Assembly (NCBI GenBank): GCA_001640655.1
Contig: LXGT01000001.1
Location: 310,001-374,000 of the forward strand
Source of the DNA: Endoconidiophora laricicola
Taxonomy: Eukaryota; Ascomycota; Sordariomycetes; Microascales; Ceratocystidaceae
DNA: 64,000 nucleotides
Direction of reading: 5' to 3'
The notes beneath the pieces were generated by a model. That model was not told the origin of the DNA, did not search any database, and worked only from the letters and a program-made list of their open reading frames with translations. Shown here one piece after another: positions 33,947-44,971 of this stretch. The position numbers were made by a program, and so were the translations under genes. Each line of letters starts with the position of its first letter. Position 1 is the first letter of the stretch.

Positions 33947-36900
33947 ATGGTTGAAGCTGCGCATCCAGTCGATGAGCCTCCTCACAGCAACAGACAGTCC
34001 AAAGCGAGCTTCCCCGAGATGGGCATACCTGCAACCTTCCCCGAGGCCGCCTTTGACATAGATCTTCCACGCAGCATCACTAACGTGCAAGATGCCTTCG
34101 TAGCATTAATGCAAACTGCGTTTCGATTAGGCCTTGAAGCTGTAGTTGAAGACGGCGGTGTCCACATGCGTATTGGAACGCTATGCTCGGGCACAGATGC
34201 ACCAGTATTTGCCTTGCGATCACTCCAAGAGGCAGCAGCCACTATGGGCTATGGTAGAGTCCTATCGTTTGATCACATCTTCAGTGCAGAAATCGAAACG
34301 TTTAAGCAGGCTTTCATCCGGCGAAATGTCAAGCCAGCAGGCCCAGTATTCCGTGATGTGCAGGAGATGGCCAAGTTTGATCAGGCGTAAGTTTATAAGC
34401 ATGTGGCATTAACTGATAACACGCATTTATATTAGAATATATGACTTGTCTTATGATATCATGTACTAATATCTATCTGTACTTTTGCACTCTATAGCAT
34501 GAATGCCGAGGGCTACCTCGAGAATGTTGACCATGATGTCGACATCCTAGTATTCGGATCATCATGTGTTGATTTTTCAAATTTGAATCACACCAAAAAA
34601 GCACTAGGAAAAGGCGCAGTTATCGACATTTCCCGGGCTAACTACACCGACGAGCCAGAGCCGGCTGTTGACGACTTCCTAGCCAAGATTCTAGAAGATG
34701 CCGATGGTGAGTCGTCACGTACGTTTCTATCCGGTCTCTTATATATCAGCAAGTATCGACCCGGCGTGGTAATCATGGAAAATGTCATCAATGCTCCCTG
34801 GGACGAGATTGCCAACTTCTGGTTCGCCAAAATCGGCTATGTTTCTACCTACAAAAAGTGCAGCTCGCGGGACTACGGCCTGCCGCACATCCGCATGCGC
34901 GGCTATCTCATAGCCGTGGACTATCGCGAGTTCCGCGGGGCCAGCGAGGGCCTTGTTGCGGAATGGGACGAAGTCATGGGCGACTTAGCGTTGTCAGAAC
35001 CTGCGCCACTAGTCAACTTTGTGCTACAGCCTGGTGATCAACGCTTGCTGAATCATCGCCATGCGTTGAAGAAAGCTGCTCGTTCCGTACGTACGACAGA
35101 TGCACGCATGTGTCAGTTACGCCATGCAGAAGCCCGTTCTTCCGAGGGCTTATCAAATCAAAGCCGCTACACCATGATGGACGATCGAGGCCAGTGCCGT
35201 CCACGGGAAGATAGTTTCCGCGAAGCTATCTATGAGCTGGGTGACCGAGAAAAGGATCTGCTAGATATCACCTATGAGCGTGGACTCAAGAAGAACTACG
35301 ACATGACACACAAACTGCTCATCTACGACATCTCACAAAATGTAGATCGATCGCCCGGCCAATTGGGTGTGACGCCGTGTCTGACGCCAAAGGGTAACCC
35401 ATTTGTCACAAACCAGGGCCGGCCACTGCTAGGAATCGAAGCACTTGGTCTGCAGGGCATTGACATGGACCGTATCATTCCGTCCATCGAATCACAGATG
35501 CAACTTCAAGACTTGGCTGGCAACGCCATGACAACCACAGTTATTGGCGCCGCGCTACTAGCCGCAATAATTGCGGTGCAAAATGCCGAGGACAGCAAAC
35601 TGCTAACACGTCCTGCTTTCCATGCCGTCAACCATTTTTGCCGCGAGATCGACGGGCTTCTCATGCCACAAGCGGCGCCAGGAGATGTTGCCGTTGATAT
35701 CAGCAACGTGCGGGTTTTGAACTCGCGTTTTGATTCGTGTTTACCAGAAGAGCTTATCTCGTACGTCGACCGTATTCGCACATTGTGTCCTTGCAACGCT
35801 GGGCTCTACGGAGACCGCTCGACGGGCCTTTCACGCTGTGCTGTGTGCCATGAGATTCGCTGCATGCGTTGTCTAGGCAATCCGGCCCACCATTTCGAGC
35901 CATGGGTAAATCAACCGAGCAATGTTGTCAACTACGTATATGCCAGGTCCCTACTACGTGAGATTGGCGCGGCGTCATACATGCTGTGCCGTGAAGGAGT
36001 TCCAATGCCCGCCAACTACAGCATGAAAGAGCCTAATATCGCCATTCCCTATCTCGATAATATGATCACAGGCTGTGTTACAATTCCAGAAGGCTTGGAA
36101 GCCATGCTTGATCTGTGTTCTAATGAAGTACGATACATATACTACACGTGCCATCTCGGCTCAGAACCTACCGTGGTGTACCAGTCAGTGCACTCATACA
36201 TGCACATGGTTGTTGGGCACCATTCTGTCACCTGGCTAGTATGGATCAAAGGCTCGTCGAAGATAGTGCGTCGCTTTACGGGCCTACACGATTGGAGCAG
36301 GCCAATACTTAAAGCTGTACTTCCAAGATCCTCTGAAAATGGGTTTATCCCGCGACCACAGGACTGGATGGTCTGGGTGAAGGATATAGTCAAGGCATCG
36401 GCGTCGCTAAAGCCCACAGAAACTATGGGCTACTATGACCTCAAAATCGAGGGTGCTGTCTTGTGGTTTAACGAATCCCGGCAGCGCTGGAGTTCTGTGG
36501 TGCGCATGCACCCGTTTGTCTGTGGATTCCGGCGCATCGTAGAAGGCAAATACATGTACTCAGACTGTTGTGCTACATCGCGAGGCCATCTATTTGCCAA
36601 GTGGAATGAAACTGAAGAAATAGGTGGCGTGTTCATGTTCGAAGATCCGGCACTAACATCCGCGCCAGAAGAGGACTCGTGGGTGTTGGCTTTAAGTCAC
36701 CGGCGCCTCAACATTTTCGAGGCGCGCGATTCACTATGTACAGTCACGGGCATGCCACAAACGTGGCCGGTGACGACTGACTCTCTAAAGTTGCAGTTCG
36801 TAATAAAGGGTTGGTGGTCGCGCTGTAAGAAGATAAACAACCAGGATGAAGAGATCAGCACGGCTGCATCAGTTCAGCGGCGCATGTCAGATGCCAGCGC

Positions 36901-39900
36901 GTTGTGTCTTTCTCCGCCACGCACCCTCTACGTCCATTCAAAAGCTCTCTATCCATGGGCTACCGACACCACTCCAGATGGCATCAAGGTCAAGGCTGCG
37001 TGCCACCCGAGCCCGTTCGTGACGATGCGCATCATGCTAGATCAGATACCGTGGCCGAGCAGTTTACTGCCCGCCTTACTAAAGCCAGAGAGCTTGTATG
37101 CACACATGTGCATGGCACGCGATGGCTGGGTGCGCATTCCCGAGCGACTACATGCGGATATGCTGACAATGGCGAACCATGTGTTCCGAGCACTTACGCG
37201 CCAGGTTCTGTGTGATGTGCTAAAATTGCCAGCTAGGGAGGGAAAAGTCTGGGTAGATAAACGTGAGAAGAAGATGGTACTGTGCTCAGCTTGTGCGCCA
37301 CTGGTACCAAAGGTCTATGCTGTAACGAACTTTGAGGGTCGCGTTGTTGATCTGATTTCAGATGAGGAACAGTGCTATGTCTTTGAGGTTGCTACGCGGA
37401 GTCGTCCTCCGCCGTTTCAAATTGATGCCCGGTATATCCGTCGTAGCGCTCTGGATCTCAGTGCATACTTGGAAGTGCGCATCAGCATCAACAGCATGGC
37501 ATTGTACCACCGAGCCCAGGGCTATCTTCCAAATCCCACCTGGGCCGTGCCAGATCATCTCTATCCCGAAACACAGCTAGTTATGGTCGACATCCAACCA
37601 CAGTACAACGACCCGGACTTCGGATCGTTGCCGCCATTTCTTAAAGAAGTAGCACCAACCTCGCTAGCGGCTGTTGGCGTACAGCTGTCGAAGCTTGAGC
37701 AGCCACCCTCCTTTGTTCATACAGGCAGGAGGCTCAGGCCTGACCAGATGGTCTCCGTAGCGTGGATGCTGCGATGCCGCGACGCCCATTCAGCGCCGTT
37801 CCGCGAATCTGAGAGCGAGGAGCATCTTGTGCTGGAAATTAACCTGCGTCTTGTCGGCGCTGCGCAACGCAACAACTATGCGCGCGGTGGCGTGCTGGCT
37901 CACGAAGTTGGCTATGGCAAGACGGTAGTTTCATTGGCTGTCTTAGATTTGAAACGAGTCGACGCCGCAGCTTCTGTCGAAGCCCGTAGTAAGCTAGGTC
38001 CGAGGGGCATGCGACACCTCCGGGCAAGCCTAGTTCTAGTACCGCATCACCTAGTCAAACAGTGGTGCAGTGAGATAGACAGGTTTCTAGATAGCGATGC
38101 CCAGCCGTGGCGCGTTGTGGTATTGGACGCACGACGCGGCGTCGATTCACTGCAAGCAGCAGAGCTGGAGGAGGCAGATATCGTAGTGGCATCGTTCCGG
38201 GCAGTGAGTCTTTCACAGAGCCGACTGGATGCTCTGGCAGTCATCAGTGGTCAGCTACGGCTCAGTGACAAGGAAGGAGGACGAAAGCTTGCAGACTTTT
38301 ACAAGCAGGCAATCAGCTATATGCGGCCAGCAACTCGGCATCAAGGTCACGGCCGCGATGAAGATGAAGCTTACATGACCCACGATATTAAGGATATCGA
38401 TGCTATGGTAGATGCGCGACTCAAGGAAGTCACTAAAACTATTGCGACGGCACAGAAAATGCAAATTCCTCACAGCACGCGCAAGAAGGGTATCAGTGCT
38501 AAGAGGAAGCTCGTGGCTGAGCCGGTGGAAACGCTCGACCAAACGTGGCGCCGAAGCATAGGAAAGCCCAGCTCGCTGTGGAAGAAGGGAAGCCTGCTAG
38601 AGATGTATTCGTTTTCAGGACTCATCTACGATGAGTTCTCATATAACGAAGAGCATGTCGCATTGTTCGTCAAGTTTGCCCTGGCTGACTTCAAATGGAT
38701 TCTCTCCGGCACACCACCGCTCGCCAACCTCGGGCAGGTTTGCGCCATGGGCGCTCTTCTCAATGTTCACGTAGCCCGCGAAGAGCCTGCAGTGCCTTCG
38801 CACGTGCCACAACTAGCACAGGGTCCGTCGACGCGGGATATGTCGCAGGCGGAACAGTTCCGTGCCTATCGTCAACTCAAGTCGGCGCGGTGGGTGTATG
38901 AGCGGGACGGCCAGGCGCGACGCTTTGTACGGCATTTCCTGCGGCGCAACTGCGCGGTACAAGGAAACTATCGATTAACAGAGATTGTAGTGCCCGTCAC
39001 AATGGACTCGCTGGCTGCCGTGCTGTACCATGTAGCGCAGCAGACGTTGTTTGACGCGCACTGGGTCTTTGATGATGTGCAGGGTGATCTGCGCGAGCAC
39101 ATCAGCCGCACCATGGCCGGGCCGCGTATCGATCGCCAGGGCCGGCCGGTACCATTGTCGACGAAGCGGTATCTAGCAATTTCTGCTGAGGCCCTCATGC
39201 TGTACGCTTCTGGTCGGCCCACGGCACTAATGCAGTCGATGACACAAACGCCAGAGACCGCGGTGCAGCTATCCTTTGACAACCCGATATTAGAAAACAA
39301 CGATAGCTTAACTGTAGAGGCACTGCTGGAGCAACTGCAGCACAAGCAGGCTATACAGGTCCAAGCACTATGCAAGTTGCTCAAGTCCCAGTGGGATCGC
39401 CTAGTATATCTATCCGAGCGGCTTGACTCCGATCCAACCTTTAGCCTGGCAGCGGCAGCGGCAAACGATCCGCGTCGCAGCAAGCAAAACAGCGCTATCA
39501 AACTGCGCAATACATTGGTACATTACATCTTTGCGCCAGAGTCACAAATGTCGGAAGAGCAAAACGAGCTACAGAATATAATGCTAGGCGGGCTAGACAG
39601 GCTACCACCGGCGCTGGCCACGCGCTTCCGGATGGAGAAGCCAGTGTTCACCGGTATTAAATGGGCAGCTCATGAAGGCGGCCCCGGCCGGTACCACGTG
39701 ACTGACTGGTACTCAAACATAGAGGACGCCGTGGCAAAGATGGAAACCAATGGGCCAGAGCGTCAGGCTATTGCTGGAGGCTTGTTACAGACGCTGTCCA
39801 TACTCCAGGAAGATGCCGCAGGCAAGTCACCACAACCAACCCCCGACAATCTAAGCGATAATGGCATTAAGAAACTAGCGCAGAATGTGCGCAAGATGTA

Positions 39901-41332
39901 CGAATCTGCTGCCGATGCCACTTCCGATGCACTTGAACGTGAATGCGGCTTTGCTAACCCGGTTATCGCAACTGCTGCACACTACTGCCGCACGGCAGGC
40001 CTCAAGTGTCTACCGTCAGAGACACAGGAGCAACTCACCGCTAAACTAGCGCGATATGCGGCAGGCAACGCGAAAGAGGCAGACTTCGAGTTCCAGGGCA
40101 TGTTACCGTCTTTCCACCCGTTCTACGGCCAAAGCAAGACAACGCGCGGCGCATCCATCGACGCTGGGCTGGACGACTTCATCCTGACGGCTCAGAGCGT
40201 TGATCGCGGTATCAAGTACCACTTCTTGCCAGCATTCCAGCGCCTGCGCTTCATCCAGCGCTGTCTTCAACTCTCGATGCTGGGCACCATAGACAACACG
40301 CCGTTAAAGGCGCTGGCTTGCGACGTGTGCTTTCTTTACAGTATCCAGCAGCGCCATCATGCTAGCATGCTAGTGACATGCGGTCACATGTACTGCACCT
40401 CGTGCGCCAAGAACTTCCGTGCAGCCGGCGAGGACGACTATCGCTGCCGCATCGAGAACTGTCGCTGTGCGAGTCGCGGCGCGCTAATCGACGCAGAGAA
40501 TCTACTGTCGTCTGCAAGCAACTTTAGCATTACTAGGACGGCGCCAAGTGCCAAGGTTGACAAGATCGTGCAGCTAGTCCGCGAGATCCAGGCGCGCAGC
40601 GAGAAGACGCTGGTGTTTGTGCAGTTTGACGCGCTCAAGGATGATATTGCCCGCGAGCTAGAACGCCATCATATCTCGTTTGGCCGCACGGATGGTGCAG
40701 ATGGCGCCGAACAGCTGACGGCATTCCAGCAGGGCCGCTACGAGGTGCTGCTGCAGAGTCTAATGTCGACGGAATCGGCGGGAAGCAATCTGACAGTGGC
40801 CAACCACATCATCTTCGCGGCACCGCTAATGACAGATCGATATAGCTACGGCATGTACATGCGGCAGGCTGTCGGCCGGTGCAATCGGCCGGGACAGACA
40901 CGCAATGTGTGGGTGTATCACATGGTGACGCGATTCACGATTGAAGCTGATGTGTTTGAGCAAAGACACAAGACAGAGTTGTATTTGGCGGCCGACGGCG
41001 CAGTAGAAGTCTCAGAAGAGACGGAGAAAGAGATGGCGGGCGTCCTTTATGGAGCAGCAGCAGCAGCAGCAACAGCGGCGGCAGCGGCCAAGATGTCAAA
41101 CGCCAACACCAACAGCAAAGCAAAACTTGACCACATATCAGATGAAGATCAGGATGCTGAGGGCGAAGATGACGACATGCTAGAGTTGCCCAAGCAAGAT
41201 ATGTTGTATCTACCGTCACTAATGAGCGGCAAAGTGGCTTCTAAGGCATGTCGGGCTCGGACTATGTTTGATAGTCGTGAGATCTGGAAGTTGCTGAGTG
41301 GCTTCGACGATGATACGCCGGAGGACGAATGA
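33947..41332 (+). CDS. DNMT5: DNMT5-type protein: cytosine DNA methyltransferase, RING finger and SNF2 ATPase
   Basis: Two exons, 33947-34386 and 34498-41332, joined by a GTAAGT/ATAG intron, give 2,424 residues. Methyltransferase motifs: SAM-binding GTLCSGTDAP (77-86), catalytic-Cys motif IV GSSCVDFSN (Cys170), ENV (241-243), the motif VIII-like GLPHIRMRG (274-282) and LAGNAMTTTVIG near the domain end. A Cys/His cluster lies near 576. The SNF2 part has Walker A GYGKT (1285-1289), LVLVPHHLVKQW, a DEFS motif II (1525-1528), ILSGTPP, a RING finger from Cys2088 (C-x2-C...CGHMYC-x2-C), and helicase motifs V-VI ending AVGRCNRPGQT near 2271. This order is diagnostic of DNMT5, known in Cryptococcus as an ATP-dependent maintenance CG methyltransferase. 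The Cryptococcus protein has an N-terminal chromodomain; none is seen here. A TTGCAG acceptor-like site just before the ATG leaves an extra 5' exon possible. Confidence 0.93.
41052..41089 (+). repeat. GCA-rich triplet tract inside DNMT5
   Basis: Runs of GCA and GCG codons encode an Ala/Thr-rich low-complexity segment (about 12 residues) in the C-terminal tail of DNMT5, after the helicase domain. It is outside all catalytic motifs and likely varies in length. Confidence 0.8.
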
Positions 41333-41434
41333 GCTACGATACCATATAGACAGAAACTAAGATAGAGAGATATAAAGCTTTTTATACTACGTTCATATAT
41401 AAATGACATCATGGTATCATACGTGTACATGTGG

Positions 41435-42283
41435 CTACAGCTTAGCCTTTTGTTTCTGCCATAACCTATCACCATCTTGATTAACCCTAACGCAGACGCC
41501 CTCACCGCCTTCGAAAACGACTTCCTGACAGTCTTCGACATCGACAGCATTTGCAAACTGCGTAACTACATAACTGATAGCCGTGCCAGGATCTCCTAGA
41601 GCAACCATGGGCGCATGCCATGTGCCGGCGCCATAAGTAACAGCCTGGCCTGTAGTAGCTATAAACGCACGCAGATTAGCTAGGTCAGGTAGACCACGGC
41701 CGGGTAGTTTCCATGATGATGAAGAAGGTGACTTCGTAGGTACGGGTAACTTGGAGTCGAGGGGACTAGGCGGGAGAGAAGGCGCGACGATGACAAGAAA
41801 GCGGGCAGAACGTGTCACTAGCGGCGTAAACGTCTGGGTTGTGTACGGATGGCGTTCCAGTATTTGAACAGGAAAGAAACTAGCCTTTGCTGAGACCGAA
41901 GAAGAAGATACTGATGATGGCGTAGAAGGGACTGGACAAGTCGAAGATAGCGTCCGTGCGGCACACACAAACATGTTCACGACAGCCTGAGATGCAACGC
42001 CGCTTGGCGCCTGGGCGTAGAGATCCAGCGGGTGCGAGACGTGCTGATACTTGATAGCTGAGCCCTGGTTAGCCAGAACAGCATTGAAGGGCAATGATTC
42101 TGTGCTGCTAGTAGAGACAGGCGAAGGCGAAGAGAATGCAGCTGCGGCGGCTGGAGTTGCAGGCACTAAAGCCGGCCGCGGGTTCTGCAGCACCTCCCCA
42201 AAGGAAGCAAAAGTAGCCGACGATAAAGGCTCGGCGGTGATGCTGAGGGCAAGGCCATTGATATTGAACGACAAAGGAGCCAT
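41435..42283 (-). CDS. DAL3: Ureidoglycolate lyase
   Basis: A single exon of 282 residues starting ATG 42283; an upstream extension of the frame has only a non-ATG codon in poor context. It splits ureidoglycolate to glyoxylate and urea, the last ureide step of allantoin (purine) breakdown. The N-terminal PLSSATFASFGEVLQNP and the C-terminal TYGAGTWHAPMVALGD with its His are typical of the family fold. The protein is longer than yeast Dal3 (about 195 residues), partly from Ala/Ser/Pro-rich insertions near residues 30-55 and a Pro/Ser loop near 195. The gene converges on DNMT5 with 102 bp between stops. HGATAR sites lie upstream of the start, in line with nitrogen control. Confidence 0.9.
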   Translation of the reverse strand: MAPLSFNINGLALSITAEPLSSATFASFGEVLQNPRPALVPATPAAAAAFSSPSPVSTSSTESLPFNAVLANQGSAIKYQHVSHPLDLYAQAPSGVASQAVVNMFVCAARTLSSTCPVPSTPSSVSSSSVSAKASFFPVQILERHPYTTQTFTPLVTRSARFLVIVAPSLPPSPLDSKLPVPTKSPSSSSWKLPGRGLPDLANLRAFIATTGQAVTYGAGTWHAPMVALGDPGTAISYVVTQFANAVDVEDCQEVVFEGGEGVCVRVNQDGDRLWQKQKAKL

Positions 42284-42408
42284 GATTACAGATTCTAGCA
42301 GGTAGATCAGTTTTAGTCTACTATAAATCAACAGCCTGTAATAAAGCAAAGCCACAGAGTAAGTCAAAAATGTCTCGGCTGATGACGAATTAGGTTTCTT
42401 ACAAGTTC

Positions 42409-42580
42409 AGATAGTTCACGCGGACCCTATAAGCGAAACTTCTTCCTCAGAATTGGCGGCCTCGTGTCCACTAATTAAAGAGAGATAAATAGTAGAAGAC
42501 GATCTGAAATAAATAGTGGTCAAAACTGTACACCAAGAAAAAGTAGACGAAACAAAGGCCTCTCAGAACTTCTCAGATAG
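42409..42580 (-). promoter_or_regulatory. HGATAR sites upstream of ureidoglycolate lyase
   Basis: Three HGATAR matches at 42409-42414, 42483-42488 and 42575-42580, between 126 and 297 bp upstream of the start codon. Purine and allantoin catabolic genes of moulds are controlled by the GATA factor AreA together with UaY; no UaY-type site was sought systematically. Confidence 0.4.
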
Positions 42581-43526
42581 GCGAGCTGAGAGGGAAGCGA
42601 GAACAGATCCAAGGATGGATTATTATTGGACGTTTGTGGTATAAACGTAATTATTGCAAAAAGCAGAAGATCGTCTTGATACAACACAAAAGATTGAAAA
42701 AAAACTAAACTAACGAGTCATATATTTCAGATCATATACCACTAACATGGTCACAATGATACACAGAAAACAAAAGCCAGACCGCTTGCCATTGTTCGCT
42801 AGCGTAGATATCGCGACATATAAGTAAAGCGATAAGATAAGATAAAGAAGAATGTGAATGACAACCAGGCACCAGATTTAGTACGCGATTCTGATTGGTT
42901 GCAGCTAGCAGTAACAGTGGATTCCAACAGCTCCCATCTACCATAATAACCCTAAGAACTACACAATTGGTAAAGAAATTCACAATGAATTCATTAGCAT
43001 CAATCAATAGCAGACTAGTAGTACTAACTTGCAAGTTATGTTGATTGGCGTCAAACCTTATTACTAGGGTTAGCCAGTAGCACCCACTCGCTACTATAAA
43101 AGAAGGATAATCCAGGCATTATAATTTCAACTTTGATAAATATAGAATCATCGGAACATCATCATCGTCAATATACATCTATTTATCTAATTCTACTACA
43201 AGATTATATAAGCCCTTTTTTTATTATAAGCATCTACTGAACAAATGAACCCTTGCTACTCCCTACTTCAACAAGCTGGAACGTGAAAGTTCAGATTAAA
43301 CGGCATCCCTGATTAGTCATTTAAGCCAGCAGCAACTGTTCCTCTGCCGCTCCGACGATCTTCGTATAAGTGACAGACTTATTAGTAGCACTAGTATTAG
43401 TATATAGAAGGGACAACAGATCTGAATACTAATACTAATGGTTGGAGCTAGTCCATCTCTGCCTGAGTTTCCGATTGTACGAGGAGCGAATCTGTTCTCC
43501 AAGTATATTAAACTCTTCAGAAAATG

Positions 43527-44411
43527 TATCTTCATAGTTCCAGAAAGTAATAAAAAAAACTCCCCAAAATTTTCTTCCGAATTTCGTATCTTTGCTTCTT
43601 AACATAAGGAGGAAAGTAAGACGGATAAAACAAGGAGAGAAGAGGAGAAAAGCAAGAAAAGGAAAGATTAAAATAACCGTATAGAAAATACATTTCTTGC
43701 CCATTACAGCTGAAATCTCAGCGAGTTAACGTTGATCGACGCCGATTTCTGCCGTTTCCTCAAGAATGAGAACAGGGATAACCTATAAGGCCTGTTAAAA
43801 ACCAGGCATTGTAGAGAACACCCTGCAAAAGATACCTGTAAGTGACTGTAAAAGTAAACGACCTTAGATGAGCTACGCTACAACAACGCAGCTAGTAAGC
43901 AACGAAATTCATGCATTGCAACTCCGTCGAGCAAAAGGTGACAAAAATACGCAGGTTAATTTAGGGGCTTTGTAAGAGTGTTTTCTTTTGCTTCTTTTCG
44001 TAATTCCAGAAAAAAAATCGATCATCTTCTTTGGTTCGGAGATATTCGCCCCCTGGGCTTAACAGAGTCTCTTACATAGTAGTTCTTGGTTAGTATGCCT
44101 ACATTACTATTTGTTATTGTTTATTAGTAGTCTGATTATAGAGGCGTCGTGATGGCTTGCAGCGATCAACATCCTTCGTCTGAGCCTAAGAGGCGGCTGT
44201 TCCTATTCGCCTATGTCCGTCCTTTTTATCTTTAAATTTTGTTATGATTTCATGGATTCTGCAAGATCATATGCCTAATTCCAATTTTTTTTTTTCCTTA
44301 TTAGGAAATCCTCAACGCCCCTCTGCTAAGCCAAACTGATATAGAAAAGAGAGGAAAAGAACTGATTTTAGTGATTTTTTTAATCATTAGGTTTCTAGAA
44401 CTATGAAGATA
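43527..44411. mobile_element. Candidate 885 bp non-autonomous element with terminal inverted repeats
   Basis: The left end (43527-43546) and right end (44392-44411, read in reverse) match at 19 of 20 bases, and the similarity continues inward more loosely as TAAT plus an A-run. Both ends begin with TA, which suits the TA target duplication of Tc1/mariner-type elements. The interior has no transposase-like frame, so it would be a MITE or a deletion derivative. A third copy of one end at 22146-22165 shows that the repeat is dispersed. A short direct repeat (ACTGA-TTTAGTGAT type) lies at 44361 and 44411, just inside and across the right end. Confidence 0.45.
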
Positions 44412-44870
44412 CTGACTTTAGTGATGTATCAAGGGAAAGTAGAATAATAATACACCTTGTCCATTCATAGAATATCTTGTCTTTAAGATTCACGAGTGCG
44501 ACGCTATATTCCTAAAAAGACCCTCCAAAAAAGACTTGGAAAGGCAAACCAGATCAGCCCTCGATGACTTCGCTGCTGGACTTTGGTTAAGGCTGTAAGC
44601 TGCGCTTTGCAAGGTCGCCGATCAGCTTGAGAGAAGGAAAGAGGCAAGAGATAAGAAGCACAAAAGAAGGAAGAAAACAAGACCAGCTGGACTTTTGCTT
44701 GCTTAACTGCTTTAGGTAATCTAATTCGACGTCATGTTATTCCAGTTTCGATTGGGGCAGATCGCCGTCCAGGAACATGTTATTACTGGCTTATTATAGG
44801 ACATCGTCCTGCTATATATCGTCAGAGGCGTTCCCGCTTTTCTTGGAGCTTCTCGGTTGATGATAAATCG

Positions 44871-44887
44871 TTTTTTTTTTTTTTTTT
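44871..44887 (+). repeat. T17 homopolymer tract
   Basis: Seventeen T residues about 85 bp upstream of the start at 44972. Such T tracts are common in fungal promoters and keep nucleosomes away. Confidence 0.7.
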
Positions 44888-44971
44888 CGTTTGCAGTCTC
44901 GTCCATATCCTGTTTATATATATACTTATTTTCTTTACCTGCCTCATCGACTCTCCCCTCTCAGCATCATC

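Larger units (their letters stand above)
42284..44971. other. 2.7 kb intergenic region with an inverted-repeat element
   Basis: It lies between the divergent starts of ureidoglycolate lyase and the single-span membrane protein. It is AT-rich and gene-free. It contains HGATAR sites near 42.4-42.6 kb, the inverted-repeat element at 43527-44411, an A/T homopolymer run at 44290-44300 and a T17 run at 44871-44887 some 85 bp before the next start. Confidence 0.55.
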
